From contig CALWJD010000001.1 of NCBI GenBank assembly GCA_944380925.1, forward strand, positions 124,001 to 188,000: 64,000 nt of DNA, read 5' to 3'. The notes below the pieces were generated by a model. It was not told the origin of the DNA. It searched no databases and worked only from the letters and a program-made list of their open reading frames with translations. This DNA is from UMGS1491 sp944380925 (GTDB lineage: Bacteria; Bacillota; Clostridia; Oscillospirales; Acutalibacteraceae). This document shows, piece after piece, positions 52,988-60,141 of this stretch; positions within the stretch are counted from its first letter, which is position 1, and each line of letters opens with the position of its first letter. A program made the position numbers and the translations under genes.

Positions 52988-53437
52988 ATTAAAAATAATT
53001 ATTTTATAGATATAAAGTCTTCTCATGATGTCGGAAACGGCAATGATAACGTGGATTTGCAAACCATGGGGAACTTTGTAAAAATAAAAAACAAGAAGTA
53101 TATAACTTATAAAGTTTATGATAATGAAAAACCGGAGAGATTTACGGTTAATACATTAAAGATAGTCGGCAATGATTTTGCAACACTTATTAAAAATAAT
53201 GTGAAGCAAACACGCATGATATTCGAAAAGAATCGGCGTCACTATTGCCCATATTACACTGATTTTGGTGTGGTAACCATGGGGGTTTTTACGAGCGTTA
53301 TTGATTTTAAAGAAAATCCTTTGGGAGGTAGCTTGCGCCTTAAATATTCGCTGGACATGAATTCTTCGCTTATGAGCGTAAATGAGATAAATATAGAATT
53401 TAAAAAGTTAGATAAAAAGGAGAACGTGTATGTATAA
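52988..53437 (+). CDS. DUF1934 (YwiB-like) protein, probable ATT start
   Basis: About 149 residues from ATT 52988, 8 nt after AGGTGGG; the first conventional codon, GTG 53051, would remove the first strand of the beta-barrel and has no ribosome-binding site. From ATT the protein reads KNNYFIDIKSSHD then 'VDLQTMGNFVKIKNKKYITY', as expected for DUF1934, with 'RMIFEKNRRHYCPYYTDFG' later. The family is a lipocalin-like barrel of unknown function, commonly placed before argS. It overlaps argS by 8 nt. Confidence 0.8.
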   Translation: MKNNYFIDIKSSHDVGNGNDNVDLQTMGNFVKIKNKKYITYKVYDNEKPERFTVNTLKIVGNDFATLIKNNVKQTRMIFEKNRRHYCPYYTDFGVVTMGVFTSVIDFKENPLGGSLRLKYSLDMNSSLMSVNEINIEFKKLDKKENVYV

Positions 53438-55139
53438 TTTGGAAAGTGTTATCGCGTTTATTAAAAATGACATCTTAAGTGTTTTGGAAGATTTGGTAAA
53501 AGAAAATTTGCTCAGCGGGGAGATAAATAAAAATTTTGAAATAGAAATTCCGGCAGACAGGGAGCATGGCGATTTATCTTCAAATGTTGCATTTGTTTCG
53601 GCCAAGACTTTTAAAATGGCGCCCCGAAAAATTGCGGATTTGATAGTTGAAAAGCTTAATTTAAACGGCGAATTATTAAGCAAGAAAGTGGTTAAAAACA
53701 TAGAGGTTGCAGGTGCGGGATTTATTAACTTCTTTCTTGATACATGCTTTTTTACAAATACTTTGAAAGAAATAAACAACTTAAAAGAAAATTATGGCAA
53801 TTCCGATTATGGTAAGAACAAGAAAATAATGGTTGAATTTGTTTCGGCAAATCCAACCGGGCCAATGCATATGGGTAATGCAAGGCTGGGTGCGCTTGGC
53901 GACTGTTTGGCTGCTATTTTGAAAAAAACAGGCTATGATGTTTTCAAAGAATTTTACGTAAACGATGCGGGAAATCAAATTGAAAAGTTTGGAATGTCGC
54001 TCGATGTTAGATATCGCCAAATTTGTGAGGGTGAAAACTCCGTAGAGATGCCGGAAAATTGCTATCAAGGCCAAGATATTACCGACCTTGCCAAGGAGTT
54101 TTTCGAAATAAACGGCGATAAGTATATAAAGAGCAGTTTTGAAGAGCGCAAGAAAGCTTTGGTTGATTTTGCACTGCCCAAGAATATTAATCGTATGAAA
54201 GAGGACATGAAAAAATATAAAATAATCTACGATAATTGGTTCTACGAAAGTACTTTGCACGAAAGCGGAGACGTTAAAAGGATTATAGATTTGCTTACCA
54301 AAAATGGATATACCTACGAAAAAGATGGTTGTCTATGGTATAAATCTACGGCGTTTGGCTCGGAAAAAGATGACGTCTTGGTAAGAAAAAATGGAATACC
54401 CACTTATTTTGCCGCCGATATAGCTTATCACTACAATAAATTTATAACACGTAAATTTGATACTTGTATCGATATATTAGGAGCGGACCACCATGGACAC
54501 GTGGAAAGAACAAAAGGCTCCATGGAGGCTTTGGGAATAAGCAGGGATCGCCTTTATGTTTTACTTGTCCAGATGGTAAGGCTTCTTAAAAACGGAGAGT
54601 TGGTTCGTATGAGTAAACGTACGGGCAAGGCCGTTCAGCTTTCTGATTTAATAGATGAAGTAGGAGCCGACGCCGCAAGATTTATCTTTAATATGCATGA
54701 AGCCAAATCCGGAATGGATTTTGATTTGGATTTGGCCGTAAAACAAGATTCGCAAAACCCTGTTTATTACGTTCAGTATGCTCACGCACGTATATGCAGT
54801 ATTTTTAAGCAAGCAAAAGCTATGAATAAGAATTTTGATCCTGATAGTAATGTGAATTTAGATTTACTGACAAGCGAAAGCGAGAAAAAGCTCATATTCT
54901 TTATGGCAACATATCCACAAGAGCTATTGCAAGCATCAATTGATTATGACCCGACTAAAATTACAAAATTTGTAATATCGCTTGCTAATCTTTTTCATAA
55001 GTTTTATTCATCTTGTAAAGTAATTTCCGATGATAAAGAGCTAACGAACGCAAGACTATTCCTTTGTGGTGCCGTTAGGATAATCATCAAAAACATCTTA
55101 GATATGTTCGAAGTAGATGCTCCGGAAGTTATGAACTGA
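53430..55139 (+). CDS. argS: Arginyl-tRNA synthetase
   Basis: 569 residues from ATG 53430 behind AAGGAG. Class Ia synthetase with the HIGH-like 'GPMHMGNARLGALGD' and 'RMSKRTGK' in the KMSKS position, plus the C-terminal anticodon-binding domain ending 'DMFEVDAPEVMN'. It is last in ddl-murI-DUF1934-argS. The last 140 bp are duplicated in inverted orientation at 49307-49446. Confidence 0.96.
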   Translation: MYNLESVIAFIKNDILSVLEDLVKENLLSGEINKNFEIEIPADREHGDLSSNVAFVSAKTFKMAPRKIADLIVEKLNLNGELLSKKVVKNIEVAGAGFINFFLDTCFFTNTLKEINNLKENYGNSDYGKNKKIMVEFVSANPTGPMHMGNARLGALGDCLAAILKKTGYDVFKEFYVNDAGNQIEKFGMSLDVRYRQICEGENSVEMPENCYQGQDITDLAKEFFEINGDKYIKSSFEERKKALVDFALPKNINRMKEDMKKYKIIYDNWFYESTLHESGDVKRIIDLLTKNGYTYEKDGCLWYKSTAFGSEKDDVLVRKNGIPTYFAADIAYHYNKFITRKFDTCIDILGADHHGHVERTKGSMEALGISRDRLYVLLVQMVRLLKNGELVRMSKRTGKAVQLSDLIDEVGADAARFIFNMHEAKSGMDFDLDLAVKQDSQNPVYYVQYAHARICSIFKQAKAMNKNFDPDSNVNLDLLTSESEKKLIFFMATYPQELLQASIDYDPTKITKFVISLANLFHKFYSSCKVISDDKELTNARLFLCGAVRIIIKNILDMFEVDAPEVMN

Positions 55140-55305
55140 GTTTTTTAGAAATTTAAAATATATTATGAAAATATGCACTCGGTAAAACGGGCGCATATTA
55201 TTTTTGAAAAAAATTTATAAAAACATTTGACAATATATATATATAATTGCACAAGAAGCATTTGCTTCTTAAAAAATATTTTATTTTGAAAGGTAGGTAA
55301 TTATT
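55000..55305 (+). repeat. argS 3' end and downstream control cassette (right arm)
   Basis: The partner of the inverted copy at 49129-49446. It holds the end of argS, its terminator, TTGACA (55227-55232), an A(TA)n run into TATAAT, the palindrome AAGAAGCATTTGCTTCTT (55253-55270) and GAAAGGTAGGTAATTA (55289-55304). Confidence 0.88.
55170..55205 (+). terminator. Terminator of argS
   Basis: AATATGC-x-CTCG / CGGG-x-GCATATT stem (one mismatch), loop GTAAAA, then ATTTTT. Confidence 0.8.
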
Positions 55306-55341
55306 ATGCCGATAAAAAGTTATGAGGTATTAGCGACATAA
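55306..55341 (+). pseudogene. 11-codon remnant or leader ORF (MPIKSYEVLAT)
   Basis: ATG 55306 follows the same ribosome-binding block that starts the genes at 24310 and 49128, but the frame ends after 11 codons. It may be the stump of a former gene or a short leader peptide ahead of the double-glycine gene at 55411. Confidence 0.45.
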
Positions 55342-55410
55342 AAATCGGTTCCCGGGATTGAAGCACAAGTTATCAGTTTTAAAAATTAACAAAAGGAGCG
55401 TGTATTTACT

Positions 55411-55989
55411 ATGACGGATTTAAAAAAATTACAAGAAATGGCAAAAAACGGAGAGGTCTCAAAAAAATTGCTGGTTAACCAAGAATTTAGAAACGAACTA
55501 AAGGAAGCCCTAAAAGAAGAAAAGGGCATCGAAGCCACGGAGGAGCAAATTTCAGAAATAATCAGGGGCTTTGAAAAAGCATTGCAGAGCGATACCATCT
55601 TAAAAAATGCCGAACTCGAAACCATATCGGGTGGCGGTGACCGTGCCAAAAAAGTAGCAGCTACGATGACTAATGTTGCTTTTACCGGTACGGGAGCTGC
55701 CGTCGGAGCTCTTTTCGGTACTGTGTGCGGTGCAACTTTAAGCACTGCGCCCGTGGTTGGATACAGTATTTACCATGGTTACCAGGCGGAAAAACTTAAA
55801 AATGATCCGTTGGCTACAGAGGCACGAAACTATCACTCAAATGCTATGAAAAATTCTATACCCTATATGGGAAAAGCATGTAAGATCGGCAGCGTTGCTG
55901 GCGGCGGCGCTGGTCTTTACTTTGGCGGCAAATACGGAAACAGAATTGGCCATAAAGCTTGCGTGGTAATGGGTCTTGAAAAATCATAA
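55411..55989 (+). CDS. Double-glycine leader peptide with glycine-zipper core (family member 2)
   Basis: 192 residues from ATG 55411 behind AAAGGAGCG. Residues 1-75 are a Nif11-like leader (MTDLKKLQEMAKNGEV start, 'EEQISEIIRGFEKAL', ending 'LETISGG'). The 117-residue core has small-residue helices 'GTGAAVGALFGTVCGATLS' and 'GSVAGGGAGLYFGGKYG', two GxxxG-rich stretches that could insert in membranes, and ends HKACVVMGLEKS. The leader is nearly identical to that at 56293 and similar to 31758. It is probably secreted after cleavage at GG. No dedicated transporter, modification or immunity gene is visible. It seems to depend on the promoter cassette behind argS. Confidence 0.82.
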   Translation: MTDLKKLQEMAKNGEVSKKLLVNQEFRNELKEALKEEKGIEATEEQISEIIRGFEKALQSDTILKNAELETISGGGDRAKKVAATMTNVAFTGTGAAVGALFGTVCGATLSTAPVVGYSIYHGYQAEKLKNDPLATEARNYHSNAMKNSIPYMGKACKIGSVAGGGAGLYFGGKYGNRIGHKACVVMGLEKS

Positions 55990-56007
55990 AAATGTATACC
56001 ACTCTTT

Positions 56008-56035
56008 ACCGTCCTATTTTTTAGGGCGGTTTTTT
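56008..56035 (+). terminator. Terminator of double-glycine gene 2
   Basis: ACCGTCCT / AGGGCGGT stem (one T-G pair), 7-nt loop, TTTTTT tail. Confidence 0.85.
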
Positions 56036-56082
56036 GTATGAATAATCATCTACGAGCCAGGCTGGGGGCTAATTATTAAGTG

Positions 56083-56235
56083 GTCAACAAATTTATTTTC
56101 CAAAATCATATATTCGGTATTGACATAAAGTCTAAACTATTAGTTATAATTCTTAAAGTAGGATCACCACAAAAATATTTTACAAAAATATATTAATCAC
56201 TTGACAAATTATTGGTGCGTGATGTACAATTTCGC
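56083..56235 (+). repeat. Promoter region of double-glycine gene 3, diverged copy at 49470-49624
   Basis: The 55990-56292 gap holds the terminator of gene 2 and this block, which aligns with minus-strand 49624-49470 in ordered short matches. TTGACA (56201-56206)-N18-TACAAT (56225-56230) is the probable promoter of the gene at 56293. Confidence 0.7.
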
Positions 56236-56292
56236 CATAGCGATTTTGTTTTAAGTATAAAATAATTCCAAAAGCCAAAGGAGCGTGCACCA

Positions 56293-56874
56293 ATGACAGA
56301 TTTAAAAAAATTACAAGAAATGGCAAAAAATGGAGAAGTTTCAAAAAAGTTGCTGGTTAACCAAGAATTTAGAAACGAACTAAAGGAAGCCCTAAAAGGA
56401 GAAAAGGGCATCGAAGCCACGGAGGAGCAAATTTCGGAAATAATCAAAGATTTTGAAAAAGCATTGCAGAATGATACCATCTTAAAAAATGCCGAACTCG
56501 AAACCATATCGGGTGGCGATGCCAAAAAGGTAGCGGCTACGATGACTAATGCCGCTTTTACCGGTGCGGGAGCTGCCGTCGGAGCTCTTTTCGGTGCTGC
56601 GTGCGGTTCGGTTTTGAGCGGTACGTCCGTAATCGCATACCAACTTCACAATATAAAAAAGGCGGATGACGATTGGTCAAATAAGGACATAAAAGAGCTA
56701 AGTAGAGAACTAAGCGAAAACATAGGCGCTGTAGACAAAACTTTACCCTATGTAAAAAGGGCAAGCCAGTTCGGTGCCGGTGTTGGGGGCCTCGGCGGCC
56801 TTTTCGTGGGCAGCGAATACGGAAACAGAATTGGCCATAAAGCTTGCGTGGCAATGGGACTTGAAAAATCATAG
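56293..56874 (+). CDS. Double-glycine leader peptide with glycine-zipper core (family member 3)
   Basis: 193 residues from ATG 56293 behind AAAGGAGCG. The leader (1-75, ending 'LETISGG') differs from that at 55411 at only a few positions. The core starts 'DAKKVAATMTNAAFTGAGAA', close to its neighbour, then diverges in the middle (charged 'DDDWSNKDIKELSRELSEN'-like segment) and rejoins at 'GGLGGLFVGSEYGNRIGHKACVAMGLEKS' (in part). Conserved ends and a variable middle suggest a recent tandem duplication followed by divergence or exchange. It has its own promoter and terminator. Confidence 0.82.
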   Translation: MTDLKKLQEMAKNGEVSKKLLVNQEFRNELKEALKGEKGIEATEEQISEIIKDFEKALQNDTILKNAELETISGGDAKKVAATMTNAAFTGAGAAVGALFGAACGSVLSGTSVIAYQLHNIKKADDDWSNKDIKELSRELSENIGAVDKTLPYVKRASQFGAGVGGLGGLFVGSEYGNRIGHKACVAMGLEKS

Positions 56875-56892
56875 CGATATATATCACTCTTT

Positions 56893-56922
56893 ACCGCTCT
56901 ATATTATTTAGGGCGGCTTTTT
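56893..56922 (+). terminator. Terminator of double-glycine gene 3
   Basis: 8-bp stem CCGCTCTA / TAGGGCGG (one T-G pair) followed by CTTTTT. It resembles the terminator of gene 2, supporting duplication of the whole unit. Confidence 0.82.
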
Positions 56923-56954
56923 CGTTAATGTATTATCATTCTTGCATACTTCCC

Positions 56955-56983
56955 TTGAATTTAATTAAAAATTATGATATAAC
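56955..56983 (+). promoter_or_regulatory. Promoter of double-glycine gene 4
   Basis: TTGAAT-N17-TATAAC with extended TGA, 52 nt before the ATG at 57035. Confidence 0.65.
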
Positions 56984-57034
56984 AAAGTCACATTGGTAAT
57001 ATAAATTATTTAAAACAAGGACGGAATTACATTA

Positions 57035-57310
57035 ATGGAAAAAGCAAACAAACAACAACTAAGTGATTTAGAACTGGAAAATATTACGGGTGGTGGAGTT
57101 GCCGCTTATGCAATAAAAGGAGGGTGCGCCTTCGCAGGCATGACTTTAGGCATTTTTGCATATTGTAATATTGTTGGCTACAATTCTATAGATCAAACCA
57201 CTTTGAAAAGTGCCGCTGAGGGAGCTGGCTACAACGCCTCATGGCTAGCAGGTGGGTATATAGGATGGAAAATCGGCGAAGAAATTTGTAAAAAGTTTAA
57301 TATTAAATAG
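57035..57310 (+). CDS. Short double-glycine leader peptide (family member 4)
   Basis: 91 residues from ATG 57035 (Shine-Dalgarno AAGGACGG). The leader is only 20 residues, 'KQQLSDLELENITGG', the classical class II bacteriocin type, followed by a 71-residue core. The core is hydrophobic and glycine-rich: 'YAIKGGCAFAGMTLGIFAYC', then 'SWLAGGYIGWKIGEEICKKF'. The end matches the 31758 core pattern G-x-K-x-G-x-x-x-C. It has three cysteines. It is monocistronic with a strong terminator. Bacteriocin-like peptide is the best reading; antimicrobial action is unproven. Confidence 0.8.
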   Translation: MEKANKQQLSDLELENITGGGVAAYAIKGGCAFAGMTLGIFAYCNIVGYNSIDQTTLKSAAEGAGYNASWLAGGYIGWKIGEEICKKFNIK

Positions 57311-57328
57311 TTTATAAACGGATAATTG

Positions 57329-57362
57329 TAGAACCGCTCTTAAGTGAGCGGTTCTATTTTTT
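57329..57362 (+). terminator. Terminator of double-glycine gene 4
   Basis: Perfect 11-bp stem TAGAACCGCTC / GAGCGGTTCTA, 6-nt loop, TTTTTT tail. Confidence 0.9.
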
Positions 57363-57366
57363 ACTT

Positions 57367-57966
57367 TTAATCTGTTTTCATTGTTTCCAAAAATTTATAA
57401 AGGCCATTAAGTGCACTAGCCCTGTGATTAATTTTTTCTCTTAAATCATCGGAAATTTCAGCCATTGTTTCTTCGTAGCCATTTGGTTTAAAACATGGGC
57501 AGTATCCAAAACCGTTTTCGCCTCTTGGGGGAAAAACAAATTCTCCATCAAGAATTCCTTCAAAAAATTTCTTAACGATTTTCCCTTTTTCATTGTATAC
57601 CAAAGCAATACAGGTTTTAAAACAGGCTTGTTTATTCTCCGTTAAACATCCGTTTAAAATCTCAAATGCTTGTTTATATCCTCCGCAAGCCGCCGAAAAT
57701 CTTGCAGAAACCACGCCGGGAAAACCATTTAAGTATTCAAGTTCAAATCCGGAATCATCGGCAATACTTGGAATACCGGTCTTTAAAAAAGCGTTTTCCG
57801 CCTTGATTATAGCGTTTTCTTTATAGTTCGCCCCACTTTCTTTCGGCTCATCTATATCAAAATCAGACATATTTAAAATTTTTATACCAAGCGGCAATAG
57901 CTTTTCTCTGATTTGGCATATCTTATTTTTATTCGTTGACGCCACAAGAATCTCATTAATATCCAT
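57367..57966 (-). CDS. rdgB: XTP/dITP diphosphatase (HAM1/RdgB family)
   Basis: 199 residues from ATG 57966 behind GGGAGTG; the frame is open 52 codons upstream but without a ribosome-binding site. 'ILVASTNKNKICQIREKL' and 'IADDSGFELEYLNGFPGVVSAR' (in parts) are the family signatures, with 'GFGYCPCF' near the end. It removes non-canonical purine triphosphates. Confidence 0.94.
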   Translation of the reverse strand: MDINEILVASTNKNKICQIREKLLPLGIKILNMSDFDIDEPKESGANYKENAIIKAENAFLKTGIPSIADDSGFELEYLNGFPGVVSARFSAACGGYKQAFEILNGCLTENKQACFKTCIALVYNEKGKIVKKFFEGILDGEFVFPPRGENGFGYCPCFKPNGYEETMAEISDDLREKINHRASALNGLYKFLETMKTD

Positions 57967-58065
57967 AAAAAACACTCCCAAAACAAATAATATAATTTTA
58001 TATTTCTTATCTATGCATAACAATAATTGATAGCATAACAAATGTATAATTTTTTGAGTATAACA

Positions 58066-58090
58066 AGAGCGCCCTAATAACGGGCGCCCT
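58066..58090 (-). terminator. Hairpin downstream of tRNA-fMet
   Basis: A 9-bp stem AGGGCGCCC / GGGCGCTCT (one G-T pair) with a 7-nt loop follows the tRNA on the minus strand. The tail is only weakly T-rich in that direction. Confidence 0.5.
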
Positions 58091-58095
58091 TTTAT

Positions 58096-58172
<77 letters not shown>

Positions 58173-58193
58173 ATTTTTTAACTCTGTATTTAC

Positions 58194-58222
58194 ATTATAA
58201 TCCGAACTTTTTGGAATGTCAA
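58194..58222 (-). promoter_or_regulatory. Consensus promoter of tRNA-fMet
   Basis: Minus-strand TTGACA-N17-TATAAT, 22 nt upstream of the tRNA. Confidence 0.85.
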
Positions 58223-58269
58223 TAGTAAAATGAAATAAAAATTTCACTTATTTTTTTAACAAAAAGGCA

Positions 58270-58299
58270 TTGATAAAAACATTTAAATAATGATATACT
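58270..58299 (+). promoter_or_regulatory. Distal promoter of the response-regulator gene
   Basis: TTGATA-N18-TATACT with extended TGA, about 320 nt before the ATG at 58617. A perfect 18-bp palindrome follows 13 nt downstream. Confidence 0.5.
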
Positions 58300-58311
58300 A
58301 ACATTGTTTGT

Positions 58312-58329
58312 TTTTAAACATGTTTAAAA
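58312..58329. promoter_or_regulatory. Perfect 18-bp palindrome, candidate operator
   Basis: TTTTAAACATGTTTAAAA reads the same on both strands and covers the expected transcription start of the distal promoter. Confidence 0.5.
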
Positions 58330-58479
58330 TCGAGTTTTAACAGTGCAAAAAGCACTATATGTGTTTATTTTATGTATATTCCAAAATTGGATCAATCATT
58401 TTTATAAATTTTAAAAGATAATATTTTTTACAATTTAATTTGTAAATTAAAATATTAAAAACAAATTTTCAACAAATGA

Positions 58480-58508
58480 TTGTATTTATTTTGGATGCGT
58501 ATTATAAT
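58480..58508 (+). promoter_or_regulatory. Proximal promoter of the response-regulator gene
   Basis: TTGTAT-N17-TATAAT, 108 nt before the ATG. With the distal promoter and palindrome it accounts for most of the 58173-58616 gap; no small gene is seen there. Confidence 0.65.
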
Positions 58509-58616
58509 GTTAAGTAAGCAATAAAAAGTTACACATTTGTTAAAGCTGGAAATTAATATGCATTTATATGCTTTTTTAATTTAAATTTTAATTTACTTAG
58601 GAGCGTGTATTAAAAC

Positions 58617-59339
58617 ATGGCAGAAAAAGGACTTATTTATGTGGTTGACGATGAACCAAACATTCGCAGGCTGGCCTCTTTGGCGTTAAAAGATTACGGA
58701 TTTGAGACTCAGGAGTTTTCAAATGGCGATGATCTTTTAAAGGCAATTCAGCGCAGAATGCCCGATGCAATAGTTTTAGATTGGGTTATGCCTGCTCCGG
58801 ACGGGCTTAGCATCTGCGGAAGGCTAAAATTAGATAAGGATACCCGCACAATACCGATTATTCTCTTAACCGCTCGCAGCGATGAAGTGGACTGCGTACT
58901 TGGATTGGAAATGGGTGCGGACGACTACATAACAAAGCCATTTAGCATTAAAGAGTTGTGCGCAAGAGTAAAGGCTGTTATAAGAAGAAAAGAATACTCA
59001 GAAGTGGTAAATACCAACAATGATGTTGTTGTATGCGGCGAACTTACCGTAAACTTGGCAAGAAGAACCGTTACAAAAAATGGCAAGCCCATAGATTTGA
59101 CAATGAAAGAATTCGATCTTTTAACTTCCCTTATGCTTGCAAAAGGAAGAGTTCTTAACAGAGATCAATTAATGGAAAAGGTTTGGGATGTTGAATTTTG
59201 CGGCGATGCACGTACGGTAGATGTTCATATCAGATATTTACGTCAAAAAATTGAAGATGAGTCTGAAAATCCAAAATATATTCTAACTGTAAGAGGTGTG
59301 GGATATAGATTCGCTTCAGAAGACGAATTAAAAGATTAA
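58617..59339 (+). CDS. Response regulator, OmpR/PhoB family
   Basis: 240 residues from ATG 58617 behind AGGAGCG. The receiver has the acidic pocket VVDDEPN, Asp55 in 'VLDWVMPAPDG' and Lys in 'ITKPFSI'. The winged helix shows 'LTMKEFDLLTSLMLAKGRVL' and 'VDVHIRYLRQKIE'. It is followed 42 nt later by a kinase gene. The two-promoter leader suggests layered control. Confidence 0.94.
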   Translation: MAEKGLIYVVDDEPNIRRLASLALKDYGFETQEFSNGDDLLKAIQRRMPDAIVLDWVMPAPDGLSICGRLKLDKDTRTIPIILLTARSDEVDCVLGLEMGADDYITKPFSIKELCARVKAVIRRKEYSEVVNTNNDVVVCGELTVNLARRTVTKNGKPIDLTMKEFDLLTSLMLAKGRVLNRDQLMEKVWDVEFCGDARTVDVHIRYLRQKIEDESENPKYILTVRGVGYRFASEDELKD

Positions 59340-59381
59340 TTTTTAAGAATATAGATATTTTAAAATTGGGAATGATTAATT

Positions 59382-60062
59382 ATGCCAAACAATAATTCAG
59401 ATATAGAAGAAATAGTTCATGACTTAAAAACCCCTATTACTTCCATAATAGGCTTTGTGGAGCTTTTGCAAAAAGGCGGACAAGACAGCAAAACGGTTAA
59501 TGAGTTTTATGATATTATTGCTTCGGAATCCAAACGACTTTTGAACCTTGTAAATAATATGCCAAATCTATCCGGCAAAGTACCGGCTAAAAATTCGGAA
59601 AGCTGTAATTTAAGCGTTGAAATTAAAAAATTTGTTAAAGAGCTCGAGCCACTTGCCGACAAGAGAAAAATACAGATAGATATAAAGGTTAATTCCGAAG
59701 AAATATATGTTTCCATACCTGAAAATAAAATTGCAAGAATAATTACGAATATAGTCGAAAACGCTATCAAATATAATAAAGAAAGCGGGCAAATATTTAT
59801 AAACGTAACCGAAAAATCCAATTTGGCATACATAAAAATAAAGGATACCGGCATAGGTATTGCCGAAGATGAAATTGATAAAGTCTTTGAAAAGCATTAT
59901 AGAGCAGATTCGGGCAAAAAAATGAACGCTGAAGGTTCAGGGCTCGGACTTGCAATAGCCAAAGACATTGCCGAATCTTACGGCGGAAACATAAAAGTTT
60001 CGAGCAAACTTGGCGAAAGCACAGAATTTATAATATCGTTCCCTATCTCAAGAATATCATAA
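59382..60062 (+). CDS. Soluble histidine kinase without sensor or membrane domain
   Basis: 226 residues consisting of little more than HisKA, with His13 in 'IVHDLKTPITSIIGF', and HATPase_c: 'NIVENAIKYNKESG', 'KDTGIGIAEDEI' and 'GSGLGLAIAKDIAESYGG'. No membrane segment or PAS/HAMP domain precedes the dimerisation helix. It must sense a cytoplasmic cue or depend on a partner. The upstream response regulator is the probable target. Confidence 0.92.
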   Translation: MPNNNSDIEEIVHDLKTPITSIIGFVELLQKGGQDSKTVNEFYDIIASESKRLLNLVNNMPNLSGKVPAKNSESCNLSVEIKKFVKELEPLADKRKIQIDIKVNSEEIYVSIPENKIARIITNIVENAIKYNKESGQIFINVTEKSNLAYIKIKDTGIGIAEDEIDKVFEKHYRADSGKKMNAEGSGLGLAIAKDIAESYGGNIKVSSKLGESTEFIISFPISRIS

Positions 60063-60141
60063 AACATTAAAACAATATCTGGGAGGCATTTTTTACAACC
60101 AAGCTTTTAAATTTTTTAAAAACTCGGTTGTAATTTTATTT

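Noticed and set aside
49129..55305. Insertion sequence or composite transposon explanation for the inverted repeats
   Set aside because: No transposase is encoded in or near the arms, and the repeat consists of the argS end with no terminal repeats or target-site duplication visible.
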